In this document: in pieces, positions 52,927 to 61,277 of the stretch
Numbering within the stretch: the first letter of the stretch is position 1
Layout of the letters: every line of letters starts with the position of its first letter
Origin: Nonomuraea wenchangensis
Lineage (GTDB): Bacteria > Actinomycetota > Actinomycetes > Streptosporangiales > Streptosporangiaceae
Length of the DNA: 64,000 bases
Assembly (NCBI RefSeq): GCF_900111685.1
Contig: NZ_FOHX01000004.1
Span: 585,100 to 649,099, forward strand
Direction: 5' to 3'
The notes under the pieces: model-generated
The model's input: only the letters and a program-made list of their open reading frames with translations
Database searches by the model: none
What the model was told of the DNA's origin: nothing
Translations under genes and position numbers: made by a program

Positions 52927-54984
52927 TCACTCGGTGCGGCAGACGGTGCCGTTCAGGGTGAAGACGGCTGGCAGGACGTTCGGGCCGCTGTAGTTGCCGA
53001 CGTACCCGACCGTGACCGTGGCGCCGGTCGCGAGCGTGGGGCTGGCCGGGTCGTTGACGACCTTGACCTGCGAGCCGGTCTCGGTCCATCCGGCGCCCCA
53101 GCCGCTGCCGAGGCTCTGCCACGGCCGGGGCCAGGCGAAGCTGAGCGTCCAGCCGTTGAGCTGGGCGCCGCGGTTGGTGATGTCGAGGCTGCCGACGTAT
53201 CCGCTCGCCCAGTCGGTCTGGTTCGTCAGGCGGACCGAGCAGGAGCTGGTCGCGGGCGTCCCGGTGGTGAACGTCAGCGGCGGCGAGGACCAGGACAGGC
53301 CGCCGCCGGTGTCGCGGGCGATCACGTTGACCGTGTAGCGGGTGCCGGGGGTGAGGTTGCCGACGGTGAACGAGGTGCCGGGCGTCTCGCCGAGCTGCTC
53401 GGTGATGGCGCCGTTCTGGCGGTGGACCTCGTACTTGGCGATCGGGCGGGTCCCGGGGGAGGCGGCGGGCCAGGTGATCGTCGCGGCCTGGTCCGTGACG
53501 TTCGTGGCCTTGGGCCGGCCTGGCGCGCCGGGGAGGCCCGCCTGCGAGGTGGCCGGGCGCAGCACGAGCGTGGTGAGGGAGAGCGGCGGCAGGGTCTGTG
53601 CCGTCGCCGTCCCCGACGTGGCGGTGGTGATGGCGGTCGCGCCGTTGGTGTGCGTCAGCACGGTCGGCGCGCCGGAGGCCGGGCGGTAGCCCGCGTAGCC
53701 GATCGTGACCGGGTACGAGGTGTCCGACGAGGCGTTGACGAGCATGACCGCGAGGTCGCCGTTGGGGCGTCGGGCGGCGTGCGCGGTGACCTTCGGCTGG
53801 TCGGTGGCCGCCCTGACGAACTGGTCGCCTGGCCGGGCGAACTTGCTCACCATCTGCAGCGCGTAGTAGGGCGCGAACGGGGTGTTCAGCGCCGGCTCGC
53901 ACACCGAGCCGTCGGCGGTGCACGTGCCGCTCGACAGCAGGCCGAAGTCGCCGTAGTCGGTGTGGCCCTCGACCTCGGTGACCGTGCCGATGCCGTTGTG
54001 GACGTTCCACCAGTCGACCGTGAACACGCCGTTCGCCAGCAGCGTGGCGTAGGCGTCGGCGGCGGCCAGCGCGCCGGGCTGGGTGTTGGTGCCGTTGCTG
54101 CTGGTGCCGGTGTTGAACTCGGTCATCGCGATGCCGATCCGGTCGGCGCCCGCTCCGGCGTACTTGGCGAGCTGCTCGCGGGTGAGCCGGATCATGTCGG
54201 GAACGTGGCCCGCTCGGTCGAGCGCGCCCGGATACCAGTGCAGGATGACGAAGTCGATCTTGGAGCCGGCGGCGGACAGGACGACCTTGTTCCAGCTCCC
54301 GTCGTCGCCCTCGCCCACGATGGCGTCGGGCCAGTTCGCGGGGGTGGTCAGCACGGCGCCGATCTTGATGGTGGGGTCGACGGCCTTCATCGCGTCGGCG
54401 TAGGCGACGACGTGGCGGGCGTACTCGGCCGGGCTCTTGTCGGCGTGGTCGTCGGCCTCCCAGGCGCTGCCGTAGTGGCCGTTGCCGTAGTTCTCGTTGC
54501 CGATCTCCCAGTACTTGATGCCGTAGCCCTTGGTGACGTTGGCCTGGCGGACCCAGGCGGCGGCCTCGGCGGCGGTGCCGGTGCCGTAGTTGGCGGTCAC
54601 CATCGCCTGCGCGCCGGTGCGGCGCACGCCGCGCATGAACGTGTCGAAGTCGGTGTTCGGGGCGACGTACCCGCCGGGGGCGGTGTGCGTCTCCCAGTGG
54701 TAGATGTCGGAGTAGGAGCCGCCGGGGTAGCGCAGCAGCTTCACGCCCGCGGCCTTCAGCGTGTCGGCGGTGGCGTCGGTGCCCAGGTTCGAGTCCCAGA
54801 TCGCGTGGTTGGTGCCGATGCCGGTCTCGGGGACGGTGGCGAGGGCGGCCCGCGCGTTGACGGTCACGGCGACGGGGGACGGATCGGCGGCGGTCGCGGA
54901 CGGTTCGGCCCGCGCGGGGGGCGCGTTGAGCACGGTCAGCGCCAGCAGGACTGCGGACGCGGCCGGTAACAGGGATCTCGGCAT
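52927..54984 (-). CDS. Secreted clan-A glycoside hydrolase with FnIII and CBM2
   Basis: 685 residues. Signal peptide (LLPAASAVLLALTVLNAPPARA) of about 26 residues. The (beta/alpha)8 catalytic domain at about 45-390 has acid/base Glu in YWEIGNENYG and nucleophile Glu in AMTEFNTGT. A beta domain runs to about 480. A fibronectin III domain lies at about 485-575 and a C-terminal CBM2 cellulose-binding module at about 580-685 (Trp residues WASGYVGSLDITN, LNGWTLSFAWP). The pattern is arabinofuranosidase-like (GH51/GH39 group); exact family unsure. Exported for plant polysaccharide breakdown. GAGGTG precedes ATG 54984. Confidence 0.88.
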   Translation of the reverse strand: MPRSLLPAASAVLLALTVLNAPPARAEPSATAADPSPVAVTVNARAALATVPETGIGTNHAIWDSNLGTDATADTLKAAGVKLLRYPGGSYSDIYHWETHTAPGGYVAPNTDFDTFMRGVRRTGAQAMVTANYGTGTAAEAAAWVRQANVTKGYGIKYWEIGNENYGNGHYGSAWEADDHADKSPAEYARHVVAYADAMKAVDPTIKIGAVLTTPANWPDAIVGEGDDGSWNKVVLSAAGSKIDFVILHWYPGALDRAGHVPDMIRLTREQLAKYAGAGADRIGIAMTEFNTGTSSNGTNTQPGALAAADAYATLLANGVFTVDWWNVHNGIGTVTEVEGHTDYGDFGLLSSGTCTADGSVCEPALNTPFAPYYALQMVSKFARPGDQFVRAATDQPKVTAHAARRPNGDLAVMLVNASSDTSYPVTIGYAGYRPASGAPTVLTHTNGATAITTATSGTATAQTLPPLSLTTLVLRPATSQAGLPGAPGRPKATNVTDQAATITWPAASPGTRPIAKYEVHRQNGAITEQLGETPGTSFTVGNLTPGTRYTVNVIARDTGGGLSWSSPPLTFTTGTPATSSCSVRLTNQTDWASGYVGSLDITNRGAQLNGWTLSFAWPRPWQSLGSGWGAGWTETGSQVKVVNDPASPTLATGATVTVGYVGNYSGPNVLPAVFTLNGTVCRTE

Positions 54985-55118
54985 CGAAGCACCTCGCCAC
55001 GGATAGCGGTCATCACTCGACGCCCCCTCCTGACCAGGAGGCATGAGGATCATGTGGCGCGGCGTCCGGCCCGGTCAACCGGACGTGAAACTTTCACGGC
55101 CCCCCTACGATCACGTTC

Positions 55119-55712
55119 ATGCCCTTCGACCACAACGATCACTATCACCGGACGTTGCTGCGTCGGGTGCCGCCGGGCTGCGCGCGGGCGCTCGACGTCG
55201 GCTGCGGCGCCGGGCGGTTCGCCCGGCGGCTGGCGGCGCGCGGCATCGAGGTCGACGCCGTGGACCCGGCGGCGGAGGTGATCGAGGCGGCGCGGGCGGC
55301 CGGCGGCGGGCCCCGGTTCCTGCACGCGGACATCACGGACATGGAGCTGCCCGAGGGGCACTACGACTTCGTCTCGTGCCTGGCGAGCATCCATCACGTG
55401 CCGTTCGCGACGGTCTCCCGGCTGCGGCGCGCGCTGGCGCCCGGCGGCGTCCTCGCCGTCCTGGGCTGCTACCGGGAGACGTCGGCGGCGGACCTCGCGT
55501 GGAGCCTGGCCGCCGTCCCGGTGAACGCGGTGGCGCGGGCCGCCGTGACGGTGCGCGAGCGCGGAGGCGAGTCCGGTGTGCGGGCTCCGGTGCGGCAGCC
55601 GGAGATGTCGCTGGCGGAGATCCGGGGGGAGGCGGCCGGGCTGCTGCCCGGGGCGCGGATCAGGCGGCTGCTGTTCTGGCGCTACCTGCTGGTCCACCGC
55701 GAGCCCGCCTAG
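55119..55712 (+). CDS. Class I SAM-dependent methyltransferase
   Basis: 197 residues. Motif I ALDVGCGAGRFARRL at about 27-41, acidic residue at the end of beta-2 (VDAVDPA), and the HADITDMELPEGHYDFVSCLASIHHV block of motif II-III. A small-molecule methyltransferase by family; substrate unknown. Monocistronic; convergent with the next gene, 16 bp between them. Confidence 0.88.
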   Translation: MPFDHNDHYHRTLLRRVPPGCARALDVGCGAGRFARRLAARGIEVDAVDPAAEVIEAARAAGGGPRFLHADITDMELPEGHYDFVSCLASIHHVPFATVSRLRRALAPGGVLAVLGCYRETSAADLAWSLAAVPVNAVARAAVTVRERGGESGVRAPVRQPEMSLAEIRGEAAGLLPGARIRRLLFWRYLLVHREPA

Positions 55713-55728
55713 CCGCTCCCCGCGGGGC

Positions 55729-56508
55729 TCAGTTGTACCTGTAGAGCTGGTCGGCGACCCGGTGGCCGCCGTTGAAGACGGCGGCCCGGTACATGCTGAT
55801 GGCGAGCTCGCCGTGCTCGGCCTTGCCGCACGTATCGGTGCCCGCGAGCTGGCGGATCTCGAAGCGGGCCGTCGGGTCGCCGCCCACGAAGTACTCGGCG
55901 CGGGCCTGGTACTTGTCGGCCCGTACGTCACAGGCGAGCACGTACGCGGACCCGCGCTCGGCGAAGCAGGTCATGGCGGCGCCGCGGGTGGTGGTGCAGA
56001 GCTTGGCGCGGGCGCGGGCGGTGGCCGGGGTGATCCGGGTGTCCCGCTTAATTGGATATTTGGCGATATTCTGCACGGTCTTCCAGCGGCCGTGCTTGAC
56101 CAGGCGGTCGCCACGGTAGAGCGCGACCCGGAAGGTGACGACCTTGCCGATCTCCCGGTTGCCGCGCACCTGGCCCTTGCCCGCGAGATTGTGGATGACG
56201 TACTGGGTGCCGAGGTAGCCGTGCTGGTAGTACTCGACGGCGGCGTGCAGCCGGTCGCCGGCGGTGTCCTCGACGGTGATGCCCGGCCGGTCGCTGCCGT
56301 CCGGGCCGACGCACGCCTTCGCGCCCCTGATCCGTACGCACGACGGCTCGTCGGTGGCGCTCTCGTACGCTCCCGGGGTGACCCGGGTCTCGGCGACCGG
56401 TTGCCGGGGTTCGGCCGCAGCCGAGGACGCGGCGGTGGCGGCCACGTCGGTGCCGAGCGCGAGGGCCGCCGCAGCGGCTACCGCGATGAAGATGCGACCT
56501 AATGTCAC
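55729..56508 (-). CDS. Secreted protein of unknown function
   Basis: 259 residues. Signal peptide (RIFIAVAAAAALALGTDVAA) cut near residue 27, then a beta-rich mature protein with paired cysteines (SCVRIRGAKACVG, KLCTTTRGAAMTCF, ACDVR, TDTCG) that suggest three disulfides. Two halves each contain a ...AR/AVEYYxxG..T....I..LAGxG segment, so it looks like an internal duplication. No enzyme motif. Confidence 0.72.
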   Translation of the reverse strand: MTLGRIFIAVAAAAALALGTDVAATAASSAAAEPRQPVAETRVTPGAYESATDEPSCVRIRGAKACVGPDGSDRPGITVEDTAGDRLHAAVEYYQHGYLGTQYVIHNLAGKGQVRGNREIGKVVTFRVALYRGDRLVKHGRWKTVQNIAKYPIKRDTRITPATARARAKLCTTTRGAAMTCFAERGSAYVLACDVRADKYQARAEYFVGGDPTARFEIRQLAGTDTCGKAEHGELAISMYRAAVFNGGHRVADQLYRYN

Positions 56509-56591
56509 TTATCTCACCAGCCTCACATATGCGCTTGTTGCACCATGTGACGCTGATCACGGATCAGAAGTTCGCCGCCGGTCCCAGAAGG

Positions 56592-57080
56592 TCAGGAGAC
56601 CGGGCTCTTCTTCCTCGTGGTCAGGCTGGCCAGCAGGAGCAGCAGCGAGCTCTGGGCGAGCATGCCGGGCGCGAGCGGCGGGGCCGTGCCGACCGTCTTG
56701 GTGAGCGCGTACCACCACTGGGAGAGCGGCGAGAGCGTGTCCCACCCGGCGGACGTCGCGCCCATGCCGTGGTTGACCGACACGTGCATGAACACGCCGT
56801 ACGCCGAGGCGAGCAGCACCACCCCGGCGAGCACCCGCACCGCGGTGACCGCCCGCGGGGACTCGCTCAGGGCGAGCAGCACCAGCGCGACCGCGAGAAG
56901 GGCCAGCGCGACCCAGGGGATGAGCTGGACGGGGGAGCGCCAGTGGCGTTCGAAGGCCAGCTCGGACGCGGCTCCCACGATGCCGATCGCGACCAGCGCC
57001 AGAAGACCGAGGCGCAGCGAGATCGGGCCTGCTTGAGCGAACCGGCGGCGGTGCGCCGCCCTCTCCGCGGTTGAGGTCAT
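56592..57080 (-). CDS. Small four-helix membrane protein
   Basis: 162 residues, four hydrophobic helices at about 22-42, 53-72, 79-100 and 130-155, with a short outer loop containing HVSVNHGMGATSAGWDTLSP. Not recognised. It stands alone, with about 85-105 bp to each neighbour. Confidence 0.68.
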   Translation of the reverse strand: MTSTAERAAHRRRFAQAGPISLRLGLLALVAIGIVGAASELAFERHWRSPVQLIPWVALALLAVALVLLALSESPRAVTAVRVLAGVVLLASAYGVFMHVSVNHGMGATSAGWDTLSPLSQWWYALTKTVGTAPPLAPGMLAQSSLLLLLASLTTRKKSPVS

Positions 57081-57185
57081 AGTCAGGACCCTGGCCTCGG
57101 ACGGTCAAAGGAGCCTGTGGAGAATCTGAAGATTAGATGAAAATGTGATTGTCGGCACGTAGAACAATTGTCGGCTCAACTACTG

Positions 57186-58625
57186 TCAGAACTCGCGCCA
57201 GTCCCCGAACCACGCCTCCGCCTCCGACGGCGGGACCCCGGCCCGCTCCGCCAGCACGAAGAACACCTCGCCCGCCTCCTCCCGTCGCAGGGTGTCGATG
57301 ATCTCGTAGCGCTCCTCGATGCCATTGAGCGTCTCGACGAAGCTCCGCAGGATCGGGCGCGCGTCGGCCACCGCCCCCGGATCGCCGACGTCCAGGGCCG
57401 CGATCGCGCGGGACGCCGCCGCGTAGGCCCGGCAGGCGGCCTCGCCGGCCCGCTTGTGGTCGTCCACCCAGTCGCGGAGCGGGTTGTCCAGGTTGGTCGC
57501 GAGCCAGCGGTCCGGCTTGGCGCCCCGGATCTCGACGAACACGCCGGCGTCCTCGTAGCGCTGCCGGACGGCGCCGGCCCGGCTGCTCCTGAACCCGTCG
57601 ACGCGCAGGAGCCGCAGCGGCCCGCCGGGTGCGGGCAGCATCGACGCCTCGACCCCGTAGGCGTCGGCCAGCTCCAGCGTGTGCAGCCGGGGATGGGCGT
57701 CGAGCCCGGCCAGGCCGCCGTGCGGCCGGCCCCACCGGACGGACAACCGCTCAAGCCACTCCAGGTCGCCCAAGGACGCGCCGGTGACGTCGCCCGACGC
57801 CTCCACCGTCAGCTCGCGAACGCCGCGCAACCCCCGCGGCACCCCCGAGCGGGTGGTGAGCCTGATCCACCGGCCCTCGGCGGCCGCCTCCACCGCCTCA
57901 GGAGGCTCGCCTTCCAGCCAGAGCGCCATCAGCCCCGGCGGCAGAGCCACCCGGCGCGGCCCCGCGCCCACGAGGGCCAGCCCGTGGAGGCCGGTCCGGC
58001 TCAGGTCGACGCCCTCGGGCGGATCCTCCCAGCGCAGGGCGGTGATCAGCGGCCTGGCCTCCAGCGCCGCCACCAGGCCGCGCTCCGGGCCGCGCCAGGT
58101 GAGCTGCGTCAGGCGGGGCAGCGCGTCCAGCCCCGCCCAACGCACGTCTCCCGCGTGGTCACGCAGGTCGAGCGCGGACAGGGCGGCCGGCCTGGTCATC
58201 GCCCCGCGCCCCAGGTCGACCTGGACCCTGCCGTGCCCGGCCCGTGCGTACGCCTCCCTGACCGCGCCGGGCACCTCCAGCTCCCAGCGCCGTTGCAGCA
58301 CCACCTGCAGCCCCATGCCCGACCAGGAGCCGTACGCGGCGGACGTCTCCGGCAGCTCGGACCGGACCGGAAGGCGGCCGAGGTGCACGGCGTCGGCGGG
58401 CAGGTGCTCGGCGGCGGGGACGTTGACCACCTCGGGGTCGCCGGACCAGGAGTGGTGGTCGACGCGGAGCGGCCCGGCCGAGCGCAGGTCGTCGAGCGTG
58501 GGCACCGCGTCGGAGCGCCAGTCGAGCACGCACACCGTCAGGTGCTCGCCCGCCGCGGTCACCTGACAGGCGCCGTAGCCGCCCAGCGGCAGTGGGACGG
58601 CCACCACATCGCCGATCTCCAGCAT
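57186..58625 (-). CDS. Imm26-like / leucine-rich protein
   Basis: 479 residues from ATG 58625 (MLEIGDVVAVPLP). The first 60 residues (GDVVAVPLPLGGYGACQVTA) resemble the SH3-like start of immunity protein 26. Residues about 150-370 hold irregular leucine-rich strands (LSALDLRD, LPRLTQLTWRG, GLHGLALVG, LRGVRELTVEA, HPRLHTLELAD) that could form a solenoid. The C-terminal 110 residues are helical and charged. This fusion is not a family I know; a toxin-neutralising or protein-binding role is a guess. Confidence 0.65.
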   Translation of the reverse strand: MLEIGDVVAVPLPLGGYGACQVTAAGEHLTVCVLDWRSDAVPTLDDLRSAGPLRVDHHSWSGDPEVVNVPAAEHLPADAVHLGRLPVRSELPETSAAYGSWSGMGLQVVLQRRWELEVPGAVREAYARAGHGRVQVDLGRGAMTRPAALSALDLRDHAGDVRWAGLDALPRLTQLTWRGPERGLVAALEARPLITALRWEDPPEGVDLSRTGLHGLALVGAGPRRVALPPGLMALWLEGEPPEAVEAAAEGRWIRLTTRSGVPRGLRGVRELTVEASGDVTGASLGDLEWLERLSVRWGRPHGGLAGLDAHPRLHTLELADAYGVEASMLPAPGGPLRLLRVDGFRSSRAGAVRQRYEDAGVFVEIRGAKPDRWLATNLDNPLRDWVDDHKRAGEAACRAYAAASRAIAALDVGDPGAVADARPILRSFVETLNGIEERYEIIDTLRREEAGEVFFVLAERAGVPPSEAEAWFGDWREF

Positions 58626-58674
58626 GTCCGGCACGCTAGCAACCGGCGATGACATTCCCGCCCGCTTCCGGAGG

Positions 58675-59433
58675 TCAGGGCGCGGGGTCGCCGTGGTGCG
58701 CCGGGTCGCCGTGGTGCGCGGGGTCGCCGTGAGGCGCCGCGGCGATCTCGCGCTCCGCGGCCTCCTTGGTGACGCCGAGGTCCGCCAGCGCCCGCGTCAG
58801 CGGCCCGTCCTCCAGCCCCAGCACCCCCAGCAGCAGGTGCTCGGTGCCCAGGTGCTCGTGCCCCAGCCGCAGCCCTTCCCGCAGGGTCAGCTCCAGCGCC
58901 TTCCTGCTCTGCGCGGCGAACGGCACCTCCCGGGGCCCGGCCGGCTCGGTGCCGGGCCCGAGCACGCGGGTCGCGGCGTCCCTGACCGCCTCGGGCGAGG
59001 CGCCGAGCGCGGCCATCGTCCTCGCCCCGAGCCCTTCGGGCTCGGCGGCCAGGCCGAGCACCAGGTGGCCGGGCTCGATGTGGCGGTGCCCGCCGCTCAG
59101 CGCGGCGCGCTGCGCCTTCACCACGACGGCCCGCGCCCGATCGGTGTAGCGGGCGAAGACACGCAGGTCGCCGGCCATCGACGGCCCGCCCTCCTTGGGC
59201 ACGAACCGTTTCTGCGCGGCCTGCTTGGTGACGCCCATGCTGCGCCCGATGTCCGTCCAGGACGCGCCCGAGCGCCTGGCCTGGTCCACGAAGTGCCCGA
59301 TGAGGTGGTCGGCCACCTCGCCCATGTGCTCGCCGAGCGCGACGGCGTCGGTCAGCTCGCCCAGCGGGTCCCCGTCGGGGTGCCGTTTCCTGATCACGGA
59401 GATGAGGTCGTCGAGTCGTACGGTTCCTTCCAT
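58675..59433 (-). CDS. HTH plus double Clp-N domain protein (probable regulator)
   Basis: 252 residues. N-terminal helix-turn-helix (SWTDIGRSMGVTKQAAQKRF) at about 57-76, then a Clp amino-terminal double repeat (FARYTDRARAVVVKAQRAAL and SRKALELTLREGLRLGHEHL with HIEPGHLVLGL / HLGTEHLLLGV). The C-terminus is a run of His-Gly-Asp-Pro-Ala repeats encoded by an 18-bp tandem repeat. No ATPase domain follows. Divergent from the SDR/SigJ genes with two palindromic operators between, so it probably represses itself and them. Confidence 0.85.
   Translation of the reverse strand: MEGTVRLDDLISVIRKRHPDGDPLGELTDAVALGEHMGEVADHLIGHFVDQARRSGASWTDIGRSMGVTKQAAQKRFVPKEGGPSMAGDLRVFARYTDRARAVVVKAQRAALSGGHRHIEPGHLVLGLAAEPEGLGARTMAALGASPEAVRDAATRVLGPGTEPAGPREVPFAAQSRKALELTLREGLRLGHEHLGTEHLLLGVLGLEDGPLTRALADLGVTKEAAEREIAAAPHGDPAHHGDPAHHGDPAP
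58685..58738. repeat. Three 18-bp tandem repeats
   Basis: GGGTCGCCGTGGTGCGCC-type unit repeated three times (last copy diverged), encoding the HGDPAH repeats at the C-terminus of the Clp-N protein. Length may vary between strains. Confidence 0.8.
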
Positions 59434-59482
59434 GCGTCAACCTTAGGTTGACGCAAGGTGAGCGTCAACCCGGTGTTGACGC
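59434..59482. promoter_or_regulatory. Twin palindromic operators
   Basis: GCGTCAACC-TTA-GGTTGACGC (59434-59454, perfect) and GCGTCAACC-CGG-TGTTGACGC (59462-59482, one mismatch), centres 28 bp apart. The first abuts the ATG of the minus-strand regulator; the second lies 66 bp before the SDR start. Confidence 0.8.
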
Positions 59483-59547
59483 TAGAGTGGCCTGTGAACC
59501 GGCTCACACCATGTCACTGGCGGAAAGGTCATCTCGTCTCAGAGGGC

Positions 59548-60291
59548 ATGACGAACGCAGAAAAGACTTCAGTGCTCATCACCGGCGCCAACAAGGGACT
59601 CGGCCTGGAGACCGCCCGGCGGCTCGGCGCGGAAGGGTGGAAGGTGTTCCTCGGCTCGCGCGACGAGGCCCGCGGGCGGGCGGCGGCCGACAAGCTCGCC
59701 GCGGCCGGCGCCGACGTGGTCATGGTCCCGCTCGACGTCACCTCGGACGCGTCCGTGGCCGCGGCCGTCCGGCTCGTCCGCGAGCACACCGACCGCCTGG
59801 ACGTGCTGGTCAACAACGCCGGCGCGGCCGGCAACGTCACCCCGCCCGCGCAGGCGACCGCAGAGGAGGTGCACGCCGTCTACGACACCAACGTCTACGG
59901 GCCGATCCGGGTCACGAACGCGTTCCTGCCCCTGCTCCAGGCGGCGGACAACCCGCGCGTGGTGATGGTCTCCAGCGGTGGCGGCTCCTTCGCGGTCATG
60001 GCCGACCCCACCCAGCAGGTCACGAAGATGCACGAGCTCGCCTACAGCTCGTCGAAGGCGGCACTCAACATGATCACCGTCCGGTACGCCCAGGCGCTCC
60101 CGCACGTCAAGGTCAACGCCCTCACCCCGGGGGAGGTCGTGAACCACAAGTTCACCGCCACCGACATGAACCACCACACCGGCCAGCTCACCGTCACCGA
60201 GGGCAGCGACCCGATCATCGAGCTCGCGACGCTGGGGGAGGACGGGCCGAGCGGGATCTTCATCGACCGCCTCGGCCCCATCGGATGGTGA
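59548..60291 (+). CDS. Short-chain dehydrogenase/reductase (SDR)
   Basis: 247 residues. Cofactor motif TGANKGLGLE at 12-21, NNAG at about 91, and the active-site Ser...Tyr-xxx-Lys in SSGGG and AYSSSKAALN. Typical classical SDR; substrate unknown. Start 59548 is preceded by AGAGGG. Overlaps the sigma-factor gene by up to 7 bp. Divergent from the Clp-N regulator. Confidence 0.88.
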   Translation: MTNAEKTSVLITGANKGLGLETARRLGAEGWKVFLGSRDEARGRAAADKLAAAGADVVMVPLDVTSDASVAAAVRLVREHTDRLDVLVNNAGAAGNVTPPAQATAEEVHAVYDTNVYGPIRVTNAFLPLLQAADNPRVVMVSSGGGSFAVMADPTQQVTKMHELAYSSSKAALNMITVRYAQALPHVKVNALTPGEVVNHKFTATDMNHHTGQLTVTEGSDPIIELATLGEDGPSGIFIDRLGPIGW

Positions 60292-61205
60292 GCAGGGTCC
60301 AGGGCTTCGAGCAGTTCCGTCCACTGCTGTTCTCGATCGCCTACCGGCTGCTCGGCAGCGTGGACGACGCCGAGGACGCGGTCCAGGAGACCTGGCTGCG
60401 GTACGCCGACGCCGGCACCGAGCCCGACTCGGTCAAGGCGTACCTGTCGACCGTGGTCACCCGGGTGGCGATCGACCAGCTCCGCTCGGCCCGGGTGCGG
60501 CGGGAGTCGTACGTCGGGGAGTGGCTGCCCGAGCCGCTGCTCGAGGATCCCTACCAGGATCCTGAGCGTTCGGCGGAGCTGGCCGAGTCGGTCTCCACGA
60601 CGGCGCTGCTGATGCTCGAACGGCTGAGCCCGCCCGAGCGGGCGGTCTTCGTGCTGCGTGACGTGTTCGGCTTCGAGTTCCCCGAGATCGCGGCGGCGGT
60701 GGGCCGGTCGGAGGCGGCCTGCCGCCAGCTCGCCGTACGGGCCCGCCGGCACATGCACGAGGGCCGTCCCCGGTTCGCGGCAGACCGGAGGGAGCGCGCG
60801 GAGCTCGCCGGGCGCTTCTTCGACGCGATCCGCGGCGGCGACGTCGAGGCGCTGCGCGAGGTGCTCGCCGCCGACGTGCGGACGGTCGGCGACGGCGGCG
60901 GCAAGGCGCCGGCGATCGCCCGCGTCCTCGTCGGCGCGGACAACGTCGCCCGGGTGTTCGCCCGGCTGGTCCCCTCGCTCCTCGCGATCGGCGGCTCGAT
61001 CGAGCCGCGCGAGGTGAACGGCGAGCCGGGGGCCGTCTTCCGCGACGCGGAGGGCAAGGTGCTCAACACGGTGTCGCTGGACATCCGCGACGGCAGGATC
61101 GCGACGATCCGCGCGGTCGCGAACCCGGACAAGCTACGGCACCTGGGTCCGGTGGCGGACGCTTACAAGGTCAGCCGCGAGGCCCGCGAGGCGATGCGCC
61201 CCTGA
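60285..61205 (+). CDS. SigJ-like ECF sigma factor with SnoaL-like C-terminus
   Basis: 306 residues. Region 2 (FRPLLFSIAYRLLGSVDDAE, then DAVQETWLRYAD) and region 4 (LSPPERAVFVLRDVFGFEFP, then EIAAAVGRSEAACRQLAVRA) of ECF sigma factors. The SnoaL-like domain at about 185-290 is typical of the ECF41/SigJ group and modulates activity in place of an anti-sigma factor. ATG 60285 overlaps the SDR end; GTG 60288 (GTGA overlap) is the alternative. ECF41 genes are typically paired with oxidoreductases or similar enzymes, as here. Confidence 0.92.
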   Translation: MVSRVQGFEQFRPLLFSIAYRLLGSVDDAEDAVQETWLRYADAGTEPDSVKAYLSTVVTRVAIDQLRSARVRRESYVGEWLPEPLLEDPYQDPERSAELAESVSTTALLMLERLSPPERAVFVLRDVFGFEFPEIAAAVGRSEAACRQLAVRARRHMHEGRPRFAADRRERAELAGRFFDAIRGGDVEALREVLAADVRTVGDGGGKAPAIARVLVGADNVARVFARLVPSLLAIGGSIEPREVNGEPGAVFRDAEGKVLNTVSLDIRDGRIATIRAVANPDKLRHLGPVADAYKVSREAREAMRP

Positions 61206-61214
61206 TGCGCCGAG

Positions 61215-61252
61215 GCAACGTGACCCGATGGCGGGCATCTGGGTCACGTTGC
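61215..61252. terminator. Bidirectional stem-loop terminator
   Basis: Perfect 12-bp stem GCAACGTGACCC / GGGTCACGTTGC with a 14-base loop, between the convergent sigma-factor and dihydrolipoyl dehydrogenase genes. Confidence 0.75.
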
Positions 61253-61277
61253 GCGCGTACGACCTCCGTCGCCGCGA

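Noticed and set aside
53422..54969. A 515-codon plus-strand frame opposite the glycoside hydrolase
   Set aside because: Gly/Val/Asp-rich antisense shadow; the minus strand has signal peptide, catalytic glutamates and CBM2.
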